Source of the DNA: Rebecca billardiae RCC1528
Taxonomy: Eukaryota; Haptophyta
Assembly: GCA_965240325.2 (NCBI GenBank)
Contig: OZ251225.1
Coordinates: forward strand, 1 to 64,000
DNA: 64,000 bases
Direction: 5' to 3'
The notes beneath the pieces are model-generated. The model was not told where the DNA came from. It did no database searches and saw only the letters and a program-made list of their open reading frames with translations. The stretch's first letter is position 1. Each line of letters starts with the position of its first letter. Made by a program: the position numbers and the translations under genes. Positions 1-10,686 of this stretch are shown one piece after another.

Positions 1-19
1 CCTAACCCTAACCCTAACC

Positions 20-60
<41 letters not shown>

Positions 61-77
61 CCCTAACCCTAAACCTA

Positions 78-110
<33 letters not shown>

Positions 111-382
111 ACCCTAACCCTAAAACCTAAAACCCTAACCCTAACCCTAACCTAACCCTAAAACCTAAAAACCTAAACCCTAACCCTAAACCCTAACCCT
201 AACCCCTAACCCTAACCCTAACCCTAACCCTAACCCTAACCCTAACCCTAACCCTAACCCTAACCCTAACCCTAACCCTAACCCTAACCCTAACCCTTAA
301 CCCTAACCCTAACCTAAACCCTAACCCCTAACCCTAACCCTAACCCTAACCCTAACCCTAACCCTAACCCTAACCCTAACCC

Positions 383-423
<41 letters not shown>

Positions 424-487
424 CCCTAACCCTAACCCTAACCCTAACCCTAACCCCTAACCCTAACCCTAACCCTAACCCCTAACC

Positions 488-559
<72 letters not shown>

Positions 560-561
560 CC

Positions 562-602
<41 letters not shown>

Positions 603-605
603 CCC

Positions 606-659
<54 letters not shown>

Positions 660-860
660 CCCTTAACCTAAACCTAAACCCTAACCTAACCCTAACCCTA
701 ACCCTAACCCTAACCCCTAAACCCTAACCCTAACCCTAACCCTAACCCTAACCTAACCCTAACCCTAACCCTAACCCTAACCCTAACCCTAACCCTAACC
801 CCTAACCCTAACCCTAACCCTAACCCTAACCCTAACCTAACCCTAACCCTAACCCTAAAC

Positions 861-901
<41 letters not shown>

Positions 902-1080
902 CCCTAACCCTAACCCTAACCCTAACCCTAAACCCTAAACCCTAACCCTAACCCTAACCCTAACCCTAACCCTAACCCTAACCCTAACCCTAACCCTAAC
1001 CCTAACCCTAACCCCTAACCCTAACCCTAACCCTAACCCTAACCCTAACCCTAACCCTAACCCTAACCCTAACCCTAACC

Positions 1081-1165
<85 letters not shown>

Positions 1166-1173
1166 CCCTAACC

Positions 1174-1214
<41 letters not shown>

Positions 1215-2098
1215 CCCTAACCCTAACCCTAACCCTAACCCCTAACCCTAACCCTAACCCTAACCCTAACCCCTAACCCTAACCCTAACCCTAACCCTAA
1301 CCCTAACCCTAACCCCTAACCCTAACCCTAACCCTAACCCTAACCCTAACCCTAACCCTAACCCTAACCCTAACCCTAACCCTAACCCTAACCCTAACCC
1401 TAACCCTAACCCTAACCCTAACCCTAACCCTAACCCTAACCCTAACCCTAACCCTAACCCTAACCCTAACCCTAACCCTAACCCTAACCCTAACCCTAAC
1501 CCTAACCCTAACCCTAACCCTAACCCTAACCCTAACCCTAACCCTAACCCTAACCCTAACCCTAACCCTAACCCTAACCCTAACCCTAACCCTAACCCTA
1601 ACCCTAACCCTAACCCTAACCCTAACCCTAACCCTAACCCTAACCCTAACCCTAACCCTAACCCTAACCCTAACCCTAACCCTAACCCTAACCCTAACCC
1701 TAACCCTAACCCTAACCCTAACCCTAACCCTAACCCTAACCCTAACCCTAACCCTAACCCTAACCCTAACCCTAACCCTAACCCTAACCCTAACCCTAAC
1801 CCTAACCCCTAACCCTAACCCTAACCCTAACCCTAACCCTAACCCTAACCCTAACCCTAACCCTAACCCTAACCCTAACCCTAACCCTAACCCTAACCCT
1901 AACCCTAACCCTAACCCTAACCCTAACCCTAACCCTAACCCTAACCCTAACCCTAACCCTAACCCTAACCCTAACCCTAACCCTAACCCTAACCCTAACC
2001 CTAACCCTAACCCTAACCCTAACCCTAACCCTAACCCTAACCCTAACCCCTAACCCTAACCCTAACCCTAACCCTAACCCTAACCCCTAACCCTAACC
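1..2098. repeat. Telomere, (CCCTAA)n on the + strand
   Basis: The sequence is almost entirely CCCTAA repeats, the C-rich strand reading inward, so this is the left chromosome end with TTAGGG-type telomeric DNA. Variant units (CCCCTAA, CCCTAAA, CCTAA) are common in the outer ~1300 bases, while about 1320-1800 and 1810-2045 are nearly perfect. The tract ends directly against an LTR fragment near 2098, with no telomere-associated spacer. Confidence 0.98.
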
Positions 2099-2716
2099 AG
2101 GCGGGCCGGCGGCATCAGCTACAGAGCAGTGGCTGGCTCTGGCGGCGAGCGCGCGCGGCGCGCGCGGCGGCAGGAGCGCGAGCGCAGCAGCGCTGGCGCG
2201 GATCGACGTGGACGCGGAGCGCGGACGCGGCAGCGCGGACGCGGAGCGACACGGACGCGGCGCGTGCGCGGGCGGTACGGCCCGGCGCAGCGCGGCACGG
2301 TGACGTCGCACGGGCATGGCTCGGCCGCCATCGTGGAAGCGTGTTGGAGTTCTCGAGAACGCAAACACGACCGTTTCATCCAGAAATTCATCACGGACGA
2401 GGACGTCCGGATTCAACGGGTACACGGATCCAGAAACCGTGTGCGACCAGCAGTTACGGCGGTGCGTCGGGAACACCTGTGATTGGTTGACGCACGGGGC
2501 GTGCGGCTCGGAATCATTGAGATTCCCCGAGCCGGGCCAGCAAACGCCGGGTCACCCCGCCGGAGCCGAAAAGAGCTCGGCGGGAGGTTAGCTTTTGCTC
2601 GTCAGAGGAGCGAGGGTCGAGATTGCCTTCGTGGGCGTCACCGACGACGCGCCCGAGGACGTGCCGGTGAGCTCTTAGCAGGGCTCGAGACGCTCGGAGC
2701 TCGCGTTTACCCAATA
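2099..2716 (+). mobile_element. 5'-truncated solo LTR of the copia family found at 32989-40359
   Basis: Read on the + strand, this segment matches the reverse complement of the 721-bp LTR at 32989-33709 and 39639-40359, including its GC-rich core and its terminal CCAATA (2711-2716). The first ~75 bases of the LTR (element orientation) are missing and telomeric repeats begin there. The copy carries substitutions and small length changes relative to the two LTRs downstream, so it is older. No internal gag-pol sequence adjoins it. Confidence 0.85.
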
Positions 2717-3365
2717 ATATCTGTACACTCTGTATGTTTTCGCTTATTCCTCTGAATGTATCCGAATGTAGATTGTGACGGTATATTGTACACTTTGTAC
2801 ACTTCTTGATTGTACATATGAATGTACACTATTGTATACATTTTGAATGTACACATTTGTACACTTTGTACACTCTGTACACTGATTGATTGTACATATC
2901 TGAATTTATCCGAATGTACATTGCAACAGTACATCTGATGATCAAATGTATCCGAATGTACAATGTAGTACATTCCAAATGTACAATGTACATTTCCGAA
3001 TGTACAATGTACATTCCAAATGTACAATGTACTACATTCCAAATGTACAATGTACACTTCCGAATGTACAATGTACATTCCAAATGTACAATGTACATTT
3101 CCGAATGTACAATGTACTACATTCCAAATGTACAATGTACACTTCCGAATGTACAATGTACATTCCAAATGTACAATGTACATTTCCGAATGTACAATGT
3201 ACTACATTCCAAATGTACAATGTACACTTCCGAATGTACAATGTACATTCCAAATGTACAATGTACACTTCCGAATGTACAATGTACATTCCGAATGTAC
3301 AATGTACATTCCAAATGTACAATGTACATTCCAAATGTACAATGTACATTCCAAATGTACAATGT
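2717..3365. repeat. Subtelomeric AT-rich array of palindromic TGTACATT/AATGTACA units (copy 1)
   Basis: The region opens with a non-repetitive stretch (2717-2815). It then runs as short units built on AATGTACA and TGTACATT, separated by TCCAA or TCCGA, giving a ~20-25-bp period. Reading frames here translate as Tyr/Asn/Val/Gln/Cys repeats on both strands and have no coding character. A second copy lies at 6122-7175. Confidence 0.9.
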
Positions 3366-3992
3366 GAGGGTGAGGGTAAGGGTTAGGGCGCAGGTAAGGG
3401 TTAGGGCGCAGGTAAGGGTTAGGGCGCAGGTAAGGGTTAGGGCGCAGGTAAGGGTTAGGGCGCAGGTAAGGGTTAGGGCGCAGGTAAGGGTTAGGGCGCA
3501 GGTAAGGGTTAGGGCGCTGGTAAGGGTTAGGGCGCAGGTAAGGGTTAGGGCGCAGGTAAGGGTTAGGGCGCAGGTAAGGGTTAGGGCGCAGGTAAGGGTT
3601 AGGGCGCAGGTAAGGGTTAGGGCGCAGGTAAGGGTTAGGGCGCAGGTAAGGGTTAGGGCGCAGGTAAGGGTTAGGGCGCTGGTAAGGGTTAGGGCGCAGG
3701 TAAGGGTTAGGGCGCAGGTAAGGGTTAGGGCGCAGGTAAGGGTTAGGGCGCAGGTAAGGGTTAGGGCGCAGGTAAGGGTTAGGGCGCAGGTAAGGGTTAG
3801 GGCGCAGGTAAGGGTTAGGGCGCTGGTAAGGGTTAGGGCGCAGGTAAGGGTTAGGGCGCAGGTAAGGGTTAGGGCGCAGGTAAGGGTTAGGGCGCAGGTA
3901 AGGGTTAGGGCGCAGGTAAGGGTTAGGGCGCAGGTAAGGGTTAGGGCGCAGGTAAGGGTTAGGGCGCAGGTAAGGGTTAGGGTTAGGGTGGT
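3366..3992. repeat. 18-bp telomere-like tandem array, G-rich strand on + (copy 1)
   Basis: The unit is TAAGGGTTAGGGCGCAGG, repeated about 34 times, with occasional CGCTGG variants spaced regularly. The G-rich strand lies on +, opposite to the terminal telomere, so the array is inverted with respect to it. It ends in plain TTAGGG-like units before the hairpin module. Long frames here are repeat artefacts. Confidence 0.93.
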
Positions 3993-4145
3993 GGTTAGGG
4001 TCGCCAGTACTAAAATGAGAATTTCTCGAGATTGACCGAACTGATTTCAACGAGACTTGGGCTCTGCCATGGAAATGGGAAGGGCTAAGGGCCCTCCAAT
4101 TTTGAGAGAATTTGGCTCGGTCAATCTCGAGAAAACATACTTCTA
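3993..4145. repeat. Subtelomeric hairpin module, copy A
   Basis: This ~153-bp non-repetitive module follows the 18-bp array. It carries perfectly complementary 18-bp arms, TTTCTCGAGATTGACCGA at 4022-4039 and its reverse complement at 4117-4134. It recurs at 4410-4562 and 7640-7792, each time at the end of an 18-bp array. Confidence 0.88.
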
Positions 4146-4409
4146 GGCGCCGGTAAGGGTTAGGGCGCCGGTAAGGGTTAGGGCGCAGGTAAGGGTTAGG
4201 GCGCCGGTAAGGGTTAGGGCGCAGGTAAGGGTTAGGGCGCAGGTAAGGGTTAGGGCGCAGGTAAGGGTTAGGGCGCAGGTAAGGGTTAGGGCGCAGGTAA
4301 GGGTTAGGGCGCAGGTAAGGGTTAGGGCGCAGGTAAGGGTTAGGGCGCAGGTAAGGGTTAGGGCGCAGGTAAGGGTTAGGGCGCAGGTAAGGGTTAGGGT
4401 TAGGGTGGT
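4146..4409. repeat. 18-bp telomere-like array between hairpin modules A and B
   Basis: About 14 further units of the TAAGGGTTAGGGCGCAGG family are present. The first few are variants reading CGCCGG rather than CGCAGG. The array joins module A to module B. Confidence 0.92.
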
Positions 4410-4562
4410 GGTTAGGGTCGCCAGTACTAAAATGAGAATTTCTCGAGATTGACCGAACTGATTTCAACGAGACTTGGGCTCTGCCATGGAAATGGGAAGG
4501 GCTAAGGGCCCTCCAATTTTGAGAGAATTTGGCTCGGTCAATCTCGAGAAAACATACTTCTA
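4410..4562. repeat. Subtelomeric hairpin module, copy B
   Basis: I see no difference from module A in the compared stretch. Arms lie at 4439-4456 and 4534-4551. Its right edge (CTTCTA) joins directly to a coding-like fragment at 4563, marking a recombination junction. Confidence 0.88.
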
Positions 4563-5180
4563 ACGCCGTGCAGCAGCTGGAAGAGCACATCGTCGATGCG
4601 CTTGAGCCAGATCACCGGCGGCGACTCCTGCCCGCCGTGCTGCTCGACGTGGTCCAGCCACCCGCCGTGGTCGTCGTCGCGCATCTTGTGCAGCTTGTCG
4701 CGCGAGTCCTTGGCGGCGGCGGCGTTGGCGAACTTCACCTTGCAGCACGGGCACTCGAAGGGCTCGTTCTCGTGGCCCGGCACCGGCGCGTGCGCGGCGT
4801 TGAAGCAGTACTCCATGGTGCGCCAGCTCGGCTCCGCCGTCGCCGGCTCCTTCCGGCCGTTGGTGCGACGGATGAACGGCTTCCTGCCGTTGTGCTGCGA
4901 CACGCCAAGCACGCCGCGCGCGAACTCGCTGTCGCCGTTCAGCAAGAACTCGAGGTGGACGCAGCAGGAGCACTCCGAGTCGCACGGGTCGCGGTCGGGG
5001 TCCTCCACGCAGAGCTTCTTCACGCGCGTCATCTCGTACAGCACGTTGTACTCCGACCCGAGCGCGCCCGCCAGGTCGTGGTCGGAGCAGTCGAACACCG
5101 CGATCGTGTGGAAGTTCTTGGGCGCGCAGTAGCCGACTGTGAGCCCGGCGTCGCGCACGCAGATGATGGTGATCGCGCCG
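4563..5180 (-). pseudogene. Trapped gene fragment of unknown function, Cys-rich
   Basis: The minus frame from about 5180 down to 4563 has amino-acid composition typical of genuine protein rather than GC noise. It shows a Cys cluster (CDSECSCCVH) and a C2-type motif (FECPCCKVKF) that could bind zinc. The frame runs into hairpin module B at 4562 and stops within it, so the 3' end is lost. At the upstream edge it meets a TGCGCAG sequence that could be an old splice acceptor next to a local repeat. No start codon with a plausible N-terminus is present. I do not recognise the family. It looks like an exon carried into the subtelomere by recombination and is probably non-functional. The alternative, a short expressed gene beginning near 5623, is unlikely because the added N-terminus is translated repeat. 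Confidence 0.5.
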
Positions 5181-5559
5181 GCTGCGCACTGGGCGCGCAG
5201 TGGTGAGGTTAGGCCCAAAGAGACATCTACCCTGGGTGAGGTTACCAGCCGCGGCCGTTTCGGCCCAGTGGGGGCCGGCTGGGGCGGCGTGTTTGGCGGC
5301 CCAGGAGGCTCTGGGCCGGCCGAGTGGGCCGAGCTGGGCTGCCCAGAGCCTCCCAGGCCGGCTCCAGCTGGGCTGGGAGGGCTGGCGCCAGGCTGCGCGC
5401 CGGCTGCGCACTGGGCGCGCAGTGGTGAGGTTAGGCCCAAAGAGACATCTACCCTGAGTGAGGTTACCAGCCGCGGCCGTTTCGACCCGGTGGCGGCCGG
5501 CTGGGGCGGCGTGTCTGGCGGCCCAGGAGGCTCTGGGCCGGCCGACTCTGCCGAGCTGG
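5175..5559. repeat. Tandem duplication, two ~163-bp copies 222 bp apart
   Basis: The segment beginning GCGCCGGCTGCGCACTGG at 5175 recurs at 5397 and stays nearly identical for ~163 bases, including GTGAGGTTAGGCCCAAAGAG. The first copy abuts the coding fragment at its splice-acceptor-like edge, so the duplicated DNA may derive from an intron. Confidence 0.8.
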
Positions 5560-6121
5560 GCAAATCATTCTGAGATGGGCGGTCAAGGATCCGCTTGCGC
5601 ACGTTGACAAGGCTGGAGAGCAATCGTCCCCTCTGCTTGCTTGAGCTGTGGCATGCAATGGGTGCTGCTCTGTGCGCGCCCCCTGTGCAGGTTGAGCCAA
5701 GAGCAAGATGGGGGGGCGGGGCGGGGGCAGCTTTGACAGGTGCTCAGCGCTTGAGCTGAGCTTTGACAGGTGCTGCACTCGTCCGCACCGCAGCATACTA
5801 TTCTGCCACAGCCACTCTGCTTAGCAGCCATGCGCTTGATTTGCCCTATCAACTGTCGTTGTCATCATCGAGGTCTCGTCATCGATGATTGACAGCTCAC
5901 AGCTGCAACTCGAGATCGACTGACTGGTGCTGATGCCAACCACATTATTGAGGGATACTCCCCGCACAGAACTAGGACGTATGTACGAGCAGCTGCTCTC
6001 ACCAGTTGCTGCTCACCAGAGTCAAGTAGGACTAGGCTTCAGATGGGGGGGCGGGGCGGGGCCTGCATCGACCGGTGCTGTGCTCTGAGACTGCAGGCGC
6101 GAAAGTACGTTTTTGACTGTA
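5560..6121. other. Non-coding subtelomeric spacer
   Basis: I see no gene. It contains two members of a dispersed G-rich element (about 5701-5740 and 6041-6080; core AGATGGGGGGGCGGGGC, the first with AGCTTTGAC downstream) whose relatives occur near 9811 and 10104. Confidence 0.6.
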
Positions 6122-7175
6122 CATATCTGTACACTCTGTATGTTTTCGCTTATTCCTCTGAATGTATCCGAATGTAGATTGTGACGGTATATTGTACACT
6201 TTGTACACTTCTTGATTGTACTGATTGGCACTTCGTGCGCTGGCGGAGGTTCGCTCTTTGGCGATGGTGGCGCAGGGGTCTCCCTGCTTCTGATATCAGG
6301 TTTTGTTGTGTGGCTGGTGTAGCTCCAGATCGCTGAGAAAAACTTTTGTAGGGTTCTCAAAAAGGACTCATCCCAGAACTTTCGTGATTAGAAAGTTTGG
6401 AGATGCTTCTCGGCTTCTGATTGCGAAGGCACGTTCTCGGAATGATCTGATAGTGCATTGCCCTGCGAAGGCTTGAGAACATCTCAGGAGCTTTGATTCC
6501 TGGATTGTTCCGCGACGCTTGTTGGCCATTATGAAATGCACGATGAATGATGATGAATGAATTGGTGCACTGGCGGTCGTGAATAAAACCGACAGTTGAG
6601 GTCGATGATAAGGTTTTGAATTGGAATGAAGCCTCAGCATGGTGGCGCTTAGAATTGCTCAGCGCCTTGAGATTGAAACCTCGAGCCGGGGAATGGCGCC
6701 AATGGCTGCCTTGGGCTTTTGACATGTACATATGAATGTACACTATTGTATACATTTTGAATGTACACATTTGTACACTTTGTACACTCTGTACACTGAT
6801 TGATTGTACATATCTGAATTTATCCGAATGTACATTGCAACAGTACATCTGATGATCAAATGTATCCGAATGTACAATGTAGTACATTCCAAATGTACAA
6901 TGTACATTTCCGAATGTACAATGTACATTCCAAATGTACAATGTACTACATTCCAAATGTACAATGTACACTTCCGAATGTACAATGTACATTCCAAATG
7001 TACAATGTACATTTCCGAATGTACAATGTACTACATTCCAAATGTACAATGTACACTTCCGAATGTACAATGTACATTCCAAATGTACAATGTACACTTC
7101 CGAATGTACAATGTACATTCCAAATGTACAATGTACATTCCAAATGTACAATGTACATTCCAAATGTACAATGTG
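6122..7175. repeat. AT-rich palindromic array, copy 2, interrupted by an insertion
   Basis: 6122-6221 repeats 2717-2815 and 6725 onward repeats 2811 onward (offset 3914), with fewer internal units before the 18-bp array. The duplication is broken by the 503-bp insertion at 6222-6724. Confidence 0.88.
6222..6724. mobile_element. 503-bp solo-LTR-like insertion with 5-bp target duplication
   Basis: Comparison with the uninterrupted copy at 2811 shows a clean insertion. It begins TGATTGG, ends TTGACA (TG...CA termini) and is flanked by TGTAC at 6217-6221 and 6725-6729. The arithmetic is exact: the offset to copy 1 jumps by 508, which is 503 plus 5. TG...CA ends with a 5-bp duplication and no coding content fit a solo LTR of an LTR retrotransposon. 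It is unrelated to the 721-bp copia LTR in this window. AATAAA occurs near 6583. Confidence 0.75.
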
Positions 7176-7639
7176 AGGGTGAGGGTAAGGGTTAGGGCGC
7201 AGGTAAGGGTTAGGGCGCAGGTAAGGGTTAGGGCGCAGGTAAGGGTTAGGGCGCAGGTAAGGGTTAGGGCGCAGGTAAGGGTTAGGGCGCAGGTAAGGGT
7301 TAGGGCGCTGGTAAGGGTTAGGGCGCAGGTAAGGGTTAGGGCGCAGGTAAGGGTTAGGGCGCAGGTAAGGGTTAGGGCGCAGGTAAGGGTTAGGGCGCAG
7401 GTAAGGGTTAGGGCGCAGGTAAGGGTTAGGGCGCAGGTAAGGGTTAGGGCGCTGGTAAGGGTTAGGGCGCTGGTAAGGGTTAGGGCGCAGGTAAGGGTTA
7501 GGGCGCAGGTAAGGGTTAGGGCGCAGGTAAGGGTTAGGGCGCAGGTAAGGGTTAGGGCGCAGGTAAGGGTTAGGGCGCAGGTAAGGGTTAGGGCGCAGGT
7601 AAGGGTTAGGGCGCAGGTAAGGGTTAGGGTTAGGGTGGT
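7176..7639. repeat. 18-bp telomere-like tandem array (copy 2)
   Basis: The unit and orientation match 3366-3992, with about 25 units and two adjacent CGCTGG variants near 7452-7470. Confidence 0.93.
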
Positions 7640-7792
7640 GGTTAGGGTCGCCAGTACTAAAATGAGAATTTCTCGAGATTGACCGAACTGATTTCAACGA
7701 GACTTGGGCTCTGCCATGGAAATGGGAAGGGCTAAGGGCCCTCCAATTTTGAGAGAATTTGGCTCGGTCAATCTCGAGAAAACATACTTCTA
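7640..7792. repeat. Subtelomeric hairpin module, copy C
   Basis: Same sequence as modules A and B, with arms at 7669-7686 and 7764-7781. Here it is followed directly by interstitial telomeric repeats. Confidence 0.88.
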
Positions 7793-7816
7793 ACCCCTAA
7801 CCCTAACCCTAACCTA
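7793..7816. repeat. Short interstitial telomeric tract
   Basis: About four CCCTAA-type units, in the same orientation as the chromosome end, sit between hairpin module C and the satellite. This looks like a former chromosome end or an end-joining scar. Confidence 0.85.
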
Positions 7817-8994
7817 GGCGCGCCCTCAGCCGACGCCCCCACCGCCCGCGCGTCGGCGCAGCGCTCGGCCGCACCAGCCAAGTCAGCAGTTGGGCTGACG
7901 GGCGAGATGTGCACGCTGGGGCGCGCCTCTGAGGGGCCTGACGCCACGCCCTACGTGTCGTACTCGGTCTACTGGTATTATGGAGTGGCACTGCACCACC
8001 GCTTGCTTCGGGGCGCGCCCTCAGCCGACGCCCCCACCGCCCGCGCGTCGGCGCAGCGCTCGGCCGCACCAGCCAAGTCAGCAGTTGGGCTGACGGGCGA
8101 GATGTGCACGCTGGGGCGCGCCTCTGAGGGGCCTGACGCCAGGCCCCACCGGTCAGCCTCGGTCTATCGGGGGTATGGAGTGGCACTGCTTCGCCGCTTG
8201 GGTCGGGGCGCACCCTCAGCTGACGCCCCCACCGCCCGCGCGTCGGCGCAGCGCTCGGCCGCACCAGCCCGAAGTCAGCAGTTGGGCTGACGGGCGAGAT
8301 GTGCACGCTGGGGCGCGCCTCTGAGGGGCCTGACTCCACGCCCTACGTGTCGTGCTCGGTCTACTGGTATTATGGAGTGGCACTGCACCACCGCTTGCTT
8401 CGGGGCGCGCCCTCAGCCGACGCCCCCACCGCCCGCGCGTCGGCGCAGCGCTCGGCCACACCAGCCAAGTCAGCAGTTGGGCTGACGGGCGAGATGTGCA
8501 CGCTGGGGCGCGCCTCTGAGGGGCCTGACGCCACGCCCCACCGGTCAGCCTCGGTCTACCGGTAGTATGGAGTGGCACTGCACCACCGCTTGGGTCGGGG
8601 CGCGGTCTCAGCAGACGCCCCCACCGCCCGCGCGTCGGCGCAGCGCTCGGCAGCACCAGCCAAGTCAGCAGTTGGGCTGGCGGGCAAGATGTGCACGCTG
8701 AGGCGCGCCCCTGAGGGGCCTGACGCCACGCCCCATGGTTCATGTTTGGTCTACGGGTAGTATAGAGTGGCACTTTCACCACCGCTTGGGTCGGTGCGCG
8801 CCCTCAGCCGACACCCCCACCGCCCGCGCGTCGGCGCAGCGCTCGGCCGCACCAGCCGAGTGGCAGTTGTGACGGCGGGCGAGGTGTGCACGCTGGGGCG
8901 CGCCCCTGAGAGGTCTGACGCCACGCCCCACCAGTCAGGCACTACGGTTTGTCAGTGGAATAGAGCGGCACTGCACCGCCGTAAGTTGGCTTCC
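7817..8994. repeat. ~195-bp GC-rich satellite, six copies
   Basis: Units start near 7818, 8016, 8209, 8404, 8599 and 8797, each with a variant of CGCCCTCAGCCGACGCCCCC. Divergence rises toward the right, where the array fades near 8995. The reading frames across it are shared only because the period is close to a multiple of three. Confidence 0.88.
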
Positions 8995-10686
8995 GGGCGC
9001 ACGCTGGGCCGACGCCCCAAGCGCCCGCGCTTCTGCGCCCTCTGCTTTGCTGCAGCGGAAGAAGAAGAGTCCGAGGCGCTCACTGAATACACTGTGCTGA
9101 CTCGCCAAGCCCTGACAGCGTTGCTATGATGCAGCCGCAGCCCTCTGGCTCAGCACAGTCCATCACAAGCGATGGCGCAGTGGCAGACCTCGTCAGCCTC
9201 TCCACCGGCGCCTGGCAAGCCTCGTCTCTACTATTCGCCGCCGCGCCGGCCCCGGCAGAACACGTGACCGCGCCGGCGGCCGTCAGCTGGTGCCATCACC
9301 GATGGCGCGTGCGGCGATGATTCCGATCCCACGCCTGCGCGCTGCGCTACACGTGGCGGCGCACCCGGGCGCAGAGGCGGGCTTGAGGACCGGTCGGCAT
9401 CGCGCGCGGGTGCGGGCAGCGCGCGTGCGCTTCGGCCCGCCCTCTCCGTGCACGCTCGCCGCCCCCGGCGGGGGTGCAGCCGGGCGGCGGGTGATGGCTC
9501 GCCGGGCCCGCCGATTGCCGCCAGGCTCGCGTGCTGCCGGTCGTGTGCGCGGCGCGAGTCGGCTGGAAGCCTGCATCATGCGGGCTCTCGCGAGTCAGAC
9601 GAGCAACGCGTATATGCCACCACTCCGTGCGCACCCGGCCACGCGCCCTCGGCCTCCACCGCATCCGCCGCGTGCCCTGCTGCGCGTGCTTGGCATGCGC
9701 TGCGGGGGCTAAACCACCAGTCGGTCGGCGTTGGCCATCCAGCTCGCGCGCGCTCGGCGCGCCGCACGCGATTGCCGCTCACTATTCGCGCACCAGGTGC
9801 AGTTTGGACGAAGAGCAAGATGGGGGGGGGGGGCGGGGCAGCTTTGACCAGGGCAAGGCGCTGGGCCGGCGGTGGAGCGCCCGCAGCTTCCTGGTGTGCG
9901 CTTTGCATCGAGCCACTGTGGGCAGCGAGCGCGCCGGCCGGCCGCGCGCGTGGAGCGCTCCGCTCGAGCGCGGCGCGGTCGCGGCAGCCTCGGTGCAGCA
10001 GGAGCGCGCGCGACTGAACGCGGGCTCACAAGTCCCGCCAAAGCGCGCCAGAGCAGTCGTGCCATCGGCAGCCGTGATCACCGCGCACGCGAGGCAGGTC
10101 GGACGAGACGCGAGATGGGGGCGCGGGGTGGGGGCAGCTTCGACCAGTGCGAGGCGCCGGGGCGGCTGGGCGCCCTCCGCGCGTCGCCCCCGGCGCACAG
10201 CCGCGCCGCCCTCCGACGACGCCGAGGCGAGCTCGCACCGACTTCTGCCAGCCAGCCGCGACCCCGAGTGGCGAGCCGTCACGCACGGCAACGCACGCGC
10301 GGTGCACCGGCACGGCGGAGGGGAGGTGCGCTCGCGCGGACGAGAGGGCAACGTGTGCGCGCGCAAGCGCCCCGCGTGGGGCCGCGCTTGCGCAGGCTGC
10401 TCATCGGCGCGCGTCACGCCTGCCAGCCGCTGCAGCCCCGGATCGCCTGACGCCCGTCGGCCGCGAGTCACGTCACGCGGTGCCGGCAGCTGCTCCTGCG
10501 CCGGGGGAGCGAGCACGCTCGTGCGCGTGGGGGGAAGAGCAGCGAATACACGAGCTGCCCGTGCCGTGCGCGAGGTGCCGCCGACCCGCCCTCGCGCCCG
10601 CCGTGCGCGCCGCGCGGCGCCACCCTGCGGCGAGCTCGGCTTGGTTCCCGCCCAGGCGGCCAGGCCGGTTCAGGAGATACCAGATG
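8995..10686. other. GC-rich intergenic sequence without a supported gene
   Basis: Long frames here encode Arg/Ala/Pro-rich low-complexity sequence in several overlapping frames, as expected from high GC, and I see no domain. Two copies of the dispersed G-rich element lie at about 9811-9852 and 10104-10150. Confidence 0.6.

Noticed and set aside
2890-4035. Frames translating the subtelomeric arrays (Tyr/Asn/Val and Arg/Val/Gln repeats)
   Set aside because: They cross from one tandem repeat into another and exist on both strands; the 18-bp period is a multiple of three.
3366-7639. CRISPR-like regular arrays
   Set aside because: Units are contiguous tandem repeats without unique spacers, in a eukaryotic subtelomere.
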